Shown here: positions 52,826 to 61,290 of the stretch, one piece after another | How the letters are laid out: the number at the start of each line of letters is the position of its first letter | How positions within the stretch are numbered: the first letter of the stretch is position 1 | Assembly (NCBI GenBank): GCA_964592115.1 | Contig: CAZQCP010000002.1 | Location: forward strand, 1 to 64,000 | DNA: 64,000 nucleotides | Direction of reading: 5' to 3' | Source: Sva-07 sp964592115 | GTDB lineage: Bacteria; Actinomycetota; Acidimicrobiia; Acidimicrobiales; Ilumatobacteraceae | The notes under the pieces: model-generated | What the model saw: only the letters and a program-made list of their open reading frames with translations | Told to the model about the DNA's origin: nothing | Databases searched by the model: none | Position numbers and translations under genes: made by a program

Positions 52826-54108
52826 ACCGCGCGCGGCGAACGAACTGGGCCGGCAACCTCACGTTCGACCCGGCCGACTTCGCCGCGCCCACGTCGGCCG
52901 ACGAGCTCGCCGTGGTGGTCGGCGCAGCGAGCGCGGCGGGGCGGCACGTCAACTGCCTCGGAACCGGGCATTGCTTCAGCGACCTCGGGGCCACCGATGG
53001 ACTGCTCGTGTCGACCCTCGGGCTGGACGACATCGGCCCGCTCGACGGTGATGTCGAGCTTGGCCACGGCACGGTGTGGGTGGGCGCGGGTGTGCGGATC
53101 GCTGACCTGTGCAGCTGGCTCGCGGCGCGCGGCGCGGCGTTGCACAACCTGCCGTCGTTGCCGCACATCACGATCGGTGGCGCGATCGCAACTGCGACAC
53201 ATGGGTCCGGCGACGCCAACGGCAACCTCTCGTCGGCGGTTGTCGCCCTCGACCTCGTGACGGCCGACGGGAAGACTCGGAGGTTCGACCACGACGGTGA
53301 GGGTGATCCGCGCCTGGACGGCGTCGTCGTGTCGCTCGGAGCGCTCGGCGTGGTCGCCCGATTGCAGATGCGGGTACGGCCAGCATTCGACATCGAACAA
53401 CGCGTGTGGACCGGGATCCCGTTCGACGTTGCAGCCGCCGCAGTCGACGAGGTCCTCGGCGCCGCCTACAGCGTCAGCCTGTTCACGAGGTGGCGCGGCG
53501 AGATCGACCAGTTGTGGGTGAAGTCGCTCGTTGCTCACGAACCGGCGCTCGACCCGGCGGCGCTCGGCGCGGTCGCTGCCGCCGTGGCGATGCATCCGGT
53601 GGACGGCGACGCCGCGTCGTGCACGGAACAACTCGGCGCACCGGGCCCGTCGACGGATCGGCTGACGCACTTCCGCTTCGGGTTCGTACCGAGCGCCGGT
53701 GCCGAGTTGCAGAGCGAGCTGTTCGTCGCCCGCCAGCATGCGACCGAAGCGATGGTCGCCCTGGCGGACGTCGCCGACGGTTTCGCCGACGCAGTGCTGG
53801 TATCCGAGATCCGATCCGTTGCCGCCGACGACTTGTGGTTGAGCACGGCGTCGGGTGCCGATGTCGTCGGTCTGCACTTCACCTGGCGTCCAGATGTCAC
53901 CGTGGTCGAGCGTGCTCTGGCCGTCGTCGAGTCGGCGCTCGCACCGTTCGCTCCGCGCCCCCACTGGGGCAAGCTGACCGGTTTCACGGCGTCCGACATC
54001 CGTCCGCGCTACGCCCGCATGACCGAGTTCGATGAGTTGCGCGCCGAGCTCGATCCCGACGGCACGTTCGCCAACCCCGCCGTCGAACGCCTCCTCGTCG
54101 CCGACTGA
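52822..54108 (+). CDS. AldO-like FAD sugar/alditol oxidase
   Basis: 428 residues, GTG start overlapping the dehydratase stop. PCMH-type FAD fold: NWAGNLTFDPADFAAP at the N-terminus, CLGTGHCFSDLG with His50 in the position that covalently binds FAD in Streptomyces alditol oxidase, then LPSLPHITIGGAIATATHGSG. The C-terminal ALO domain has PHWGKLTGF. It oxidises a polyol or sugar, using oxygen, at C1. In this operon it would supply the aldose or aldonic acid that the dehydratase uses. Substrate is inferred, not proven. Confidence 0.8.
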   Translation: MNRARRTNWAGNLTFDPADFAAPTSADELAVVVGAASAAGRHVNCLGTGHCFSDLGATDGLLVSTLGLDDIGPLDGDVELGHGTVWVGAGVRIADLCSWLAARGAALHNLPSLPHITIGGAIATATHGSGDANGNLSSAVVALDLVTADGKTRRFDHDGEGDPRLDGVVVSLGALGVVARLQMRVRPAFDIEQRVWTGIPFDVAAAAVDEVLGAAYSVSLFTRWRGEIDQLWVKSLVAHEPALDPAALGAVAAAVAMHPVDGDAASCTEQLGAPGPSTDRLTHFRFGFVPSAGAELQSELFVARQHATEAMVALADVADGFADAVLVSEIRSVAADDLWLSTASGADVVGLHFTWRPDVTVVERALAVVESALAPFAPRPHWGKLTGFTASDIRPRYARMTEFDELRAELDPDGTFANPAVERLLVAD

Positions 54109-54134
54109 CCCTGCCCCCAGCACCCGCCGCCGAG

Positions 54135-54189
54135 CCCGAAAAATGTCCGTTCTGTGTCGCTGAGCGACACGATCCAGACATTTTTCGGG
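54135..54189. repeat. 51-nt palindrome class B, copy B3
   Basis: CCCGAAAAATGTC (54135) and GACATTTTTCGGG (54177) are perfect 13-bp arms; the inner hairpin is GTGTCGC-TGA-GCGACAC. The core is 54137-54187, 51 nt. It lies between convergent genes, and its A/T runs within the outer stem could aid bidirectional termination. Confidence 0.85.
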
Positions 54190-54199
54190 AAGGACGGGA

Positions 54200-56569
54200 T
54201 CAGGCGGGGTGGATCTCGACGACGGTGGACATCGCGCGGGTGGCGCGGATCGGGGCGTCGCCACGGATGGTCACGTGGCCGGCGGGGACGACGTCGATCG
54301 CCGACGTGCCGATGGTGAGCTCGATGTCGCCGGGCTCGACGACGTAGGCCATGTCCGGGCCGGCGAAGCCCAGCGCCGCGACCGGCACGACGAAGCCGAC
54401 GCGGAGCGACTGGCCAGGATCGAGGGTCGCCCGGTGGAACGCCTGGAGCTCGGCGACGGGTCTCGTGATCGACGCGACTCGGTCGCGGGAGTAGAGCTGC
54501 ACGACCTCGTCGGCGCGCCGGCCACCCGTGTTGGTCACCGTGGCGACGACGGTGAACGTGTCGTCGATGCCGACCGTCGGCCCGTCGAGCGGCTCCGCGG
54601 TGACCTCGAACGTCGAATACGACAGGCCGAACCCGAACGGATACAGCGGGTTGTTCGACTCGTCGACGTACGCGCCCTTCCAATGCGATCGCCCGCCCGA
54701 CACCTTGTGGCCGTAGAACACGGGCACCTGGCCGACACTGCGGGGGAAGCTGACCGGCAGCTTGCCGCCGGGGCTCACCGTGCCCAGCAGTGCGTCGGCG
54801 ATCGCGGCCGCCCCCTGCTCGCCCGGCAGCCACGCCATCAGCACCGCGGCAGCAGCCTCGTGGATACGTGGCGATCCGATCGGCCGCCCGGCGACGATCA
54901 CGGCGACGACCGGCGTGCCCGTGGCTGCAACGGCGAGCACCAGGTCCTCTTGCACACCGGGCAGGTCGAGCGACGCGACGTCGCGGCTCTCGCCCGAGGT
55001 GGAGTCCTCGGTCAGCCCGGCCTTGTCGCCGACGACCACGACGGCGATGTCTGCCGCTGCTGCTGCGGCGACTGCCGCGTCGAACCCGGAGCGGTCGGGA
55101 ACGAGGACATCGCATCCGCGCTCGCACGTCACGGCCGAGTCCGGCAACCGTCGGACGAGTGCGCCGGCGACCGTGTCGACGTGGCTCAGCGATGTCTGCG
55201 CGTCGACGTCCGCGCCGTGGTCGAGGGGCATCGCGAAGACGTTGCTGCCACTGCGCAGCACCTCCACCAACGACTCGACGTGGGCGATGTAGCTGTAGTC
55301 ACCGAGCAGGGCGCGGGCGCTGTCGGCGTTCGGTCCGATCACCGCGACGGTCTGTGGCGCGGCGAGCGGGAGCGTGCCGTCGTTCTTCAACAGCACGAGG
55401 CTGTCGGCGGCCACCCGGCGGGCGAGGTCGAGTTGGTCGTCGGTGCGGGTGTGAGCCGTCACCGCGCCGACGTCGACGAACGGCTGCTCGAACAGTCCGA
55501 GGCGGATCTTGGAGACGAGGACCCGCGCGACGGAGCGGTCGAGCTCGTCCGACGACACCAACCCGCGCTCGACCGCCGCGACGAGATCGTCGCCGTAGCA
55601 GTCGGTGCCCGGAAGCTCCACGTCGATCCCCGCTCGGAGGGCGACCGTCGCCGCGTGAACGCCGTCGTGCGCGACGTGGTGATAGTCGGCGAGCTGGCGC
55701 ACGGCGAAGTAGTCGGACACGACCGTTCCCTCGAAGCCCCACTCGCCGCGGAGCACCTCGGTGAACAGCCACTCGCTGGCGCCGCACGGGATGCCGTCGA
55801 TCTCGTGGTAGCCGTTCATCACCGACGCCAGTTCGCCCTCACGGACGGCGTGCTCGAACGGGCGCAGGTACACGTCGCGCAACTCGCGCTCACCGAGGTG
55901 CGCGGGCGCCCAGTTCATCCCGCCCTCCGATGCCCCGTACCCGACGAGGTGCTTGGCGGTGGCGACCACGCCCTCGCGCAGATCGTCGCCTTGCAGCCCG
56001 CGGACGAAGGCCAGGCCCATACGCGAGACCAGGTACGGATCTTCCCCATAGGTCTCCTCGAGCCGTCCCCATCGCGGATCGCGACAGATGTCGAGCACGG
56101 GCGACAGCCCGTGGTGCGTTCCCATCGCCCGCATCTGGGCGCGGATCGTGTCGGCGACGGCGAGGTTGTACTCCGGCCGGAAGGTGGCGGCCACGCCGAG
56201 CGCTTGGGGATAGATCGTCGCCTCGCGGGCCATCAGCCCTGAACAGATCTCCTCGTGGATGATCGCCGGTATCCCGAGACGCGTGGAGTCGCGCAGGTGC
56301 TGCTGGATGTCGTTGGCGAGCTCGGCAGCCCCGCGGGCGGTGACGTTGCTGGCACCGCTGAGCCGGGTGACGTGGCCGATGCCGTCGGCGAGCAGGTGAC
56401 CGCCGCGCCCGAGATCGAGCCCGTCGGCTCCGGCGAGCTGGAAGATCCACGCACTGCCGAGCTGAGCGACCTTCTCACGGATCGACATCCGACCGAGCAG
56501 GTCGCGGACGCGATCGTCGACGCCCGCACGAGGGTCGCGATACGTGGCGCTCGGTTCGGTCGTGGTCAT
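54200..56569 (-). CDS. Family-3 beta-glycosidase
   Basis: 789 residues, cytoplasmic. GH3 order: N-terminal TIM barrel (RDPRWGRLEETYGEDPYLVSRMG, ATAKHLVGYGASEGG), the nucleophile Asp in FEGTVVSDYFAV, an alpha/beta sandwich (VVVGDKAGLTEDSTSGESRD), then a fibronectin-III-like domain (KVSGGRSHWKG, PFGFGLSYSTFEVT). It would cleave terminal beta-glucosyl or beta-xylosyl units of imported oligosaccharides. It lies downstream of ABC sugar permeases on the same strand and converges on the oxidase. Confidence 0.9.
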   Translation of the reverse strand: MTTTEPSATYRDPRAGVDDRVRDLLGRMSIREKVAQLGSAWIFQLAGADGLDLGRGGHLLADGIGHVTRLSGASNVTARGAAELANDIQQHLRDSTRLGIPAIIHEEICSGLMAREATIYPQALGVAATFRPEYNLAVADTIRAQMRAMGTHHGLSPVLDICRDPRWGRLEETYGEDPYLVSRMGLAFVRGLQGDDLREGVVATAKHLVGYGASEGGMNWAPAHLGERELRDVYLRPFEHAVREGELASVMNGYHEIDGIPCGASEWLFTEVLRGEWGFEGTVVSDYFAVRQLADYHHVAHDGVHAATVALRAGIDVELPGTDCYGDDLVAAVERGLVSSDELDRSVARVLVSKIRLGLFEQPFVDVGAVTAHTRTDDQLDLARRVAADSLVLLKNDGTLPLAAPQTVAVIGPNADSARALLGDYSYIAHVESLVEVLRSGSNVFAMPLDHGADVDAQTSLSHVDTVAGALVRRLPDSAVTCERGCDVLVPDRSGFDAAVAAAAAADIAVVVVGDKAGLTEDSTSGESRDVASLDLPGVQEDLVLAVAATGTPVVAVIVAGRPIGSPRIHEAAAAVLMAWLPGEQGAAAIADALLGTVSPGGKLPVSFPRSVGQVPVFYGHKVSGGRSHWKGAYVDESNNPLYPFGFGLSYSTFEVTAEPLDGPTVGIDDTFTVVATVTNTGGRRADEVVQLYSRDRVASITRPVAELQAFHRATLDPGQSLRVGFVVPVAALGFAGPDMAYVVEPGDIELTIGTSAIDVVPAGHVTIRGDAPIRATRAMSTVVEIHPA

Positions 56570-56610
56570 ACATGGCTCGATTCGTGGAGGGAGTCGGAAC
56601 AGGTCGGTGG

Positions 56611-56646
56611 GTGCGGGATGGTCGGGAGGTGCGGGATGGTCGGGAG
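56611..56646. repeat. 18-bp tandem duplication
   Basis: GTGCGGGATGGTCGGGAG is repeated exactly at 56611 and 56629, in the spacer between the permease stop and the GH3 start. Confidence 0.9.
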
Positions 56647-56683
56647 TCGGTGGTGCGCAGAAGCGTTCGCTGGTCGGTGCATG

Positions 56684-57538
56684 TCAGCCCTTCACGGCGC
56701 CGCTGGTGAGCCCACCGATGATCTGGCGTTCGGCGAGGGCATAGAAGATGAGCGCCGGGATCATCGACAGCGAGGTGTAGGCGAGCACCATGGCATAGTC
56801 GGTCGAGTACTGGGTCGAGATGTTGTTGACGCCGATCGGCAGCGTGTGCCAGTTCGGATCGACGAGCACGAGCAACGGCAAGAAGAAGGCGTTCCAGCTC
56901 CCGACGATGGCGATCACGGCGATCGTGCTGAGCACCGGCCGCGACAGCGGCAGCATCACGTGCCAGTAGAAGCGGAACGGCCCGCAGCCATCGATGCGCG
57001 CTGCGTCTTGGAGTGAGGCCGGGATGGCGCGGAAGAACGGGCGCATGACGATGATCGCCACCGGCAGCCCGAACGCGGCCTGCGGAAGCGCGACACCCCA
57101 CGGCGTCGACAGCAGCCCGATCTGGCGGAGCACGATGAACAGCGGCGTGATCGCCACCGCCACCGGGAACATCAGCCCGAGGGTGAACAGCCCGTAGGCC
57201 AGCTCGCGCCCGCGGAAGTCGTAGCGGGCGAGCACGTACGCGGCGAGCGACGCAGCAGGCAGCACGATGGCGATCGTCAACAAGGCGATGATCGTGCTGT
57301 TGAGCACTTGTCGCCAGAAGTCACTGGACGCCAGCAGGTCGGTGTAGTTGGAGAACACCCACGGATCCGGCAGGCCGACCGGTGACTCGACGAGCTGCTT
57401 GTTCGTCCTGAACCCGCCGAGGGCCGAGAACGTCAGTGGGATGACGATCGCACAGAGCACGAAGAAGGCGACGACGTAGAGCGCAAGGCTCGTCAGTCGG
57501 CGCCGCAGCCGTGGCTGCCTGACGGAGTGCTCAGCCAT
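56684..57538 (-). CDS. ABC sugar permease, MalG-like
   Basis: 284 residues with six hydrophobic segments. The conserved EAA loop, DAARIDGCGPFRFYWHVMLPLS, contacts the ATPase. VGLPDPWVFSNYTDLLAS is the usual periplasmic loop. It overlaps the MalF-like gene by 8 nt. No ATPase gene is in the cluster, so a shared MsiK-type ATPase elsewhere is expected. It forms the importer with the other permease and the binding protein. Confidence 0.9.
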   Translation of the reverse strand: MAEHSVRQPRLRRRLTSLALYVVAFFVLCAIVIPLTFSALGGFRTNKQLVESPVGLPDPWVFSNYTDLLASSDFWRQVLNSTIIALLTIAIVLPAASLAAYVLARYDFRGRELAYGLFTLGLMFPVAVAITPLFIVLRQIGLLSTPWGVALPQAAFGLPVAIIVMRPFFRAIPASLQDAARIDGCGPFRFYWHVMLPLSRPVLSTIAVIAIVGSWNAFFLPLLVLVDPNWHTLPIGVNNISTQYSTDYAMVLAYTSLSMIPALIFYALAERQIIGGLTSGAVKG

Positions 57539-58520
57539 TGAAGCCCGCTCCTTCGAGGTCGCGGCGGAGCGCGAAGCGTTGGTAGAACAAGGCGACGACG
57601 AGCGACAGGCCGAAGATGATGATCGAGACGGCGCTGGCGTAGCCGAACAAGCCCTTGCGGAACTGGTCGTACAGGTACGTCGCCATCGTCGACGAGGCGC
57701 CGATCGGGCCGCCCTTGGTCGTGACCCACACGAGGTCGAAGAGCTGGAGCGCACCGATGATCGACAAGAACACCGACACGCGGATCGTCGGTCCGAGCAA
57801 CGGAAGCGTGACGTGGCGGAACGTCTGCCACGCCGACGCGCCGTCGATCGCCGCTGCCTCTTTCAGTTCGGTGGGGATCTGCTGCAACCCGGCGAGCATC
57901 AGCACCATGTGGAATCCGAAGTACTTCCACGAGATCACGAGGAACAACGAGTACAAGACGACGTCGGGATCGGAGAGCCAGCCCTGGATGAAGCCTTCGG
58001 CGCCGACGGCTTCGAGGCTTTGGTCCAGCAAGCCGGCAGGCCGGAGGATCTGGCGCCACACGACGCCGGTGACGACCTCGGACAGGACGTAGGGGGCGAA
58101 GAACATCGTCCGCATGAACGCCCGCCCGCGGATGCGGGCGTTGAGGAGCAGCGCGAGGCCGAGCGCAGCCGGGATCTGCACGACGAGCGAGAGCACGACG
58201 ATCGTCAGGTTGTGTTTGAACGCGTCGACGAAGAGGTGATCGTTGAACGCCCTGCGGAAGTTGTCGAGGCCGATGAAGTCGTCGAGCGGTTCGAGCCCGT
58301 TCCAGTCGTAGAGGCTGTAGCGCAGGCTCTGGACGATCGGGTAGAGGACGAACAGCGTGTAGAGCGCGAGGGCCGGCAGGAGGAACAAGACGACCGTCCA
58401 CCAGGGCATGCGGCCGAGGCGACGGCCGCGCCGCGTGGCGGGCGCGAGTGTCGAGGATGCGGCGCGATCGGCGGTGGTGGCCGGATCGACGGTGTCGGCG
58501 GTGTTCGTGGTCACGGTCAT
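57531..58520 (-). CDS. ABC sugar permease, MalF/UgpA-like
   Basis: 329 residues. A basic N-terminus precedes the first helix (WTVVLFLLPALALYTLFVLY). Later helices carry the EAA motif KEAAAIDGASAWQTFRHVTLPLL. The pair with the MalG-like gene overlaps by 8 nt. A 37-nt perfect hairpin separates it from the binding-protein gene, which may lower permease synthesis relative to binding protein, as in classical mal operons. Confidence 0.9.
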   Translation of the reverse strand: MTVTTNTADTVDPATTADRAASSTLAPATRRGRRLGRMPWWTVVLFLLPALALYTLFVLYPIVQSLRYSLYDWNGLEPLDDFIGLDNFRRAFNDHLFVDAFKHNLTIVVLSLVVQIPAALGLALLLNARIRGRAFMRTMFFAPYVLSEVVTGVVWRQILRPAGLLDQSLEAVGAEGFIQGWLSDPDVVLYSLFLVISWKYFGFHMVLMLAGLQQIPTELKEAAAIDGASAWQTFRHVTLPLLGPTIRVSVFLSIIGALQLFDLVWVTTKGGPIGASSTMATYLYDQFRKGLFGYASAVSIIIFGLSLVVALFYQRFALRRDLEGAGFNG

Positions 58521-58536
58521 GTCGCTCGCCGAGACG

Positions 58537-58573
58537 CGCGGGTGGGAGACTGCGGCGCAGTCTCCCACCCGCG
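58537..58573 (-). terminator. Perfect 37-nt palindrome between binding protein and permease
   Basis: An 18-bp arm (CGCGGGTGGGAGACTGCG) and its exact complement flank one base. It lies in the 67-nt spacer of the operon, after the binding-protein stop. Such hairpins protect the upstream mRNA or reduce read-through, so binding protein exceeds permease. Confidence 0.8.
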
Positions 58574-58587
58574 GGCGGTGGCAGCGT

Positions 58588-59919
58588 TCAGCCGCCGGCG
58601 GTCGCGGTGATCGCCGCTGCCGCGTCTTGGGCGGTCGTCGCGCCGGCGAACAGCAACGCCGCCTGGTCGTTGACCTGACCACCGATCTCGGCGGTGAAGT
58701 ACTGGTCGAGGAACAGCTGCACGAACGGCGCGTTGTTCAGTCCCTCGAGCACGGCCTGCATGTTCGGGTCGGTGATCGCATCGGTTGCGTCCGGATTCAC
58801 CGGGAGTCCGCTGTTGGCCGCCCACGTGCGCTGGTTCTCGGCGTTCGTGATGAACCCGAGGAAGTCGACCGCCTCGTCGGGGGCGTCCTTGCCCACGGCG
58901 AATCCGTCGGCGCCACCGAAGGCGTCGTCGGGACCGCCGGCGCCGCCTTCGACGGCCGGGAACGGCGCCCAGCCGAGCGACCACTCGAGCTCCTCGCCCG
59001 GTTCGAGACCGGCCTGGTTGCGGAACGCGCCTGGCGCCCACTGGCCCATCAGGTCGAACGCCGCGCCCTGGCTGGCGATGGTTCCCGATTCCCCGTCGGG
59101 CGTATCCCAACCGGCGCCGAGGAAGCCCGCTTGGAACGGATCGAGCGCCACGAGGTCGAGGAGCTTCTCGCCGGCGGTGATCACGCAGTCGCGGCTGAAG
59201 TTGCCGTCGGCGGCGATCGCCTCCATCTCCGCGGCGCCGCATTCGCGCACCATCAGGTACGAGTACCAGAAGTGCGCCGGCCACTTGTCGCCCGCGCCGA
59301 CGGCGATCGGCGTGATCCCGGCGTCCTTCAGCGCCTCGACCTGGGTGAGCAGCTCGTCCCAGTCGTCGGCAGGCCCGTCGAGTCCGGCCTCGGCGAAGAG
59401 GTCCTGGTTGTACCAGAACCCGACCATGCCGGCGTTGAACGGGATGCCGTACTGGCGACCGTCGACCTGGTAGAGCCCGACAGCGCCTTCGGCGAGCTGA
59501 CTCGTGACGTCGCCCGACAGGTCGGTGATGTCACGCACGAGCCCGGCGGCTACCTGGTCGCGCAGGCCGCCACCACCCCACGACTGGAACAGGTCGGGTA
59601 CGTCGCCGGCTTGCAGGTTGGTCTGCAGCGCGGCCTTGAACGCCTCGTTCTCCATGACGGTGATGTTGATCTTCACGTTCGGGTGCTCAGCCATGTAGGC
59701 ATCGGCCATGTTCTGCCAGTCGGCCATGCCCGGGTCGTTGTTCTGGATGTGCCACCAATCGATCTCGACGGCCTCGCCGCCCCCATCGGCCGGGTCGGTG
59801 GTGCCCGGGTCGGCGGTGTCGGCGGCTCCGCCATCGTCGTCGCTTCCGCAAGCGGCGACGGCAAGGCCGAGCGCGGCGACGAGCGCCAAGGCCCGTCGGG
59901 TGTGTCGTGTACGGATCAT
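58588..59919 (-). CDS. Extracellular sugar-binding lipoprotein
   Basis: 443 residues. Signal segment ALALVAALGLAVAAC with lipobox VAAC; the mature protein starts CGSDDDGGAADTADPGTTDPADG, an acidic linker. SBP family 1 features: VPDLFQSWGGGG, YGIPFNAGMVGFWYNQDLF, TWAANSGLPVNPDATDAI. It binds an oligosaccharide outside the membrane and hands it to the two permeases. GGGGG lies 8 nt before the ATG. The mRNA leader is C/A-rich and a LacI-type site is upstream. Confidence 0.9.
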   Translation of the reverse strand: MIRTRHTRRALALVAALGLAVAACGSDDDGGAADTADPGTTDPADGGGEAVEIDWWHIQNNDPGMADWQNMADAYMAEHPNVKINITVMENEAFKAALQTNLQAGDVPDLFQSWGGGGLRDQVAAGLVRDITDLSGDVTSQLAEGAVGLYQVDGRQYGIPFNAGMVGFWYNQDLFAEAGLDGPADDWDELLTQVEALKDAGITPIAVGAGDKWPAHFWYSYLMVRECGAAEMEAIAADGNFSRDCVITAGEKLLDLVALDPFQAGFLGAGWDTPDGESGTIASQGAAFDLMGQWAPGAFRNQAGLEPGEELEWSLGWAPFPAVEGGAGGPDDAFGGADGFAVGKDAPDEAVDFLGFITNAENQRTWAANSGLPVNPDATDAITDPNMQAVLEGLNNAPFVQLFLDQYFTAEIGGQVNDQAALLFAGATTAQDAAAAITATAGG

Positions 59920-59941
59920 CAGGTTCCCCCCTGTTGCTACG

Positions 59942-60024
59942 TGTGTGAGGTGTGGTGTGGCGTTCGTGTCGGTGATGTGTGTTGCTGGTGGTGGTGTTGT
60001 TGTGGGTGATGGTGGTGATGTGGA
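59942..60024 (-). promoter_or_regulatory. C/A-rich mRNA leader of the binding-protein gene
   Basis: The plus strand is almost only G and T over 80 nt (for example GGTGGTGGTGTTGTTG); the transcript would be rich in C and A. Such leaders are unstructured and favour translation. Confidence 0.5.
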
Positions 60025-60043
60025 TTGAAATCGTTTACGAAGC
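60023..60043. promoter_or_regulatory. LacI-type operator, site 1
   Basis: GATTGAAATCGTTTACGAAG is centred on CG at 60032-60033. It shares CGTTTAC with the site at 61183. It lies upstream of the binding-protein gene and downstream of the LacI gene stop. Confidence 0.6.
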
Positions 60044-60073
60044 TGGATGCGTGGAGATCGGCGGTGATGATCC

Positions 60074-61120
60074 TCAGGGGCCGGCGGCGACGGAGCTGGC
60101 CGGAGCGGGGCCGGTGGAGCGGCGAGTCACCAGCGCGGTGGGCAGCGTCACGTGGTGTGTCGCGGTGTCGCCGTCCGGACGCTCGATCCGCTCGATGAGG
60201 ATTCGCACCGCTTCAGCGCCGAGCGTCTGGATCGACTGGTCGACGGTCGTCAGTGGCGGCTCGGTCATCGCCGACTCGGGGATGTTGTCGAAGCCGACGA
60301 TCGACACGTCGTCGGGCACGGACAGCCCGAGCTCGCCGGCGGTGCGCAGCACCTGGATCGCCGACAGGTCGTTGGCGGCGAAGATCGCCGTCGGTCGATC
60401 GGCGAGCTGGAGCAGGGCGCGGGCGGGCGCCGCGGCCGTCTCTTCGGTGTATTCGCCAGCGGCGACGAGGTCCGGGTCGAAGGCGATGCCGGCGGCCTCC
60501 AGGGCCGAGCGGTACCCCGCCTCGCGCTTGCGCGCCGATTCGAGGTCGCTGCGGCCGGCGAGGAAACCGATGCGGCGGTGACCGAGGCCGAGCAGATGGT
60601 TGGTCGCGATGAGCGCGCCCTCGTAGTTCTGCGCCGCCACGGTCGGGATCGCCGAGCCGCCGAGGTGCGGGTCGACCGCGACGATCGGATGAACGGCTGG
60701 GACGTCGACGATCGTCGGCGTGACGAGGATGATCCCATCGGTGAGCGTGCCGCCGAGTCGGGACAGCGATCGGCGCTCCCATCCCTGCTTGCCGAGCATC
60801 CCGCCGGAGTAGACGATCAGCTCGAAGCCCGAACCCTGCAGTTCTCGGGCCGCGCCCTTCAGCAGTTCGGCGCTGAACGGTTCGATGCCCGACACCAAGA
60901 TCCCGATGACGTTGGTGCGTTGACTGCGCAAGCTGGAGGCGATGAGGCTCGACTCGTAGCCGAGCTCGTCGATCACCCCCTGCACCCGGGTGACGGTCGC
61001 CGAGGCGACGCCGTAGCGCCCGTTGACGACCCGTGAGACGGTGGCGATCGACACCCCGGCGCGTGCCGCGACGTCGCCGATCGTCACGCGTCCGTTCTGT
61101 GCGGTGCCCCCGGTCGTCAT
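60074..61120 (-). CDS. LacI-family transcriptional regulator
   Basis: 348 residues, ATG at 61120 with GGGGAT before it. HTH and hinge: VTIGDVAARAGVSIATVSRVVNGRYGV at residues 12-38, then the periplasmic-binding-type effector domain with RRIGFLAGRSDLESARKREAGYRSAL and VPDDVSIVGFDNIPESAMTEPPLTTVDQ. It should sense a sugar and control the adjacent uptake and catabolic genes. It lies directly upstream of the binding-protein gene, same strand. Confidence 0.92.
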   Translation of the reverse strand: MTTGGTAQNGRVTIGDVAARAGVSIATVSRVVNGRYGVASATVTRVQGVIDELGYESSLIASSLRSQRTNVIGILVSGIEPFSAELLKGAARELQGSGFELIVYSGGMLGKQGWERRSLSRLGGTLTDGIILVTPTIVDVPAVHPIVAVDPHLGGSAIPTVAAQNYEGALIATNHLLGLGHRRIGFLAGRSDLESARKREAGYRSALEAAGIAFDPDLVAAGEYTEETAAAPARALLQLADRPTAIFAANDLSAIQVLRTAGELGLSVPDDVSIVGFDNIPESAMTEPPLTTVDQSIQTLGAEAVRILIERIERPDGDTATHHVTLPTALVTRRSTGPAPASSVAAGP

Positions 61121-61164
61121 CGTGATCCCCGTCCCGACCGTCTGCGACGGTCTCGAATGACCGC

Positions 61165-61196
61165 TGCAATCGTTGTCGAGAACGTTTACAACCCTG
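61165..61196. promoter_or_regulatory. LacI-type operator, site 2 (autoregulation)
   Basis: AGAACGTTTACAACCCTG is centred on CG at 61183-61184, 45 to 65 nt upstream of the LacI start; GCAATCGTTGTCGA at 61165 looks like an additional overlapping half. It resembles the site at 60032, so the repressor probably controls its own gene too. Confidence 0.55.
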
Positions 61197-61290
61197 ACAC
61201 ATTCGCCATCTGTGCGCAACCCCTTTCGCCGGGCGGGCGACCGCGGCGGCCGGGCTGCAGCCGGTGGCTGGGCTGTGCGATGATGACGCC

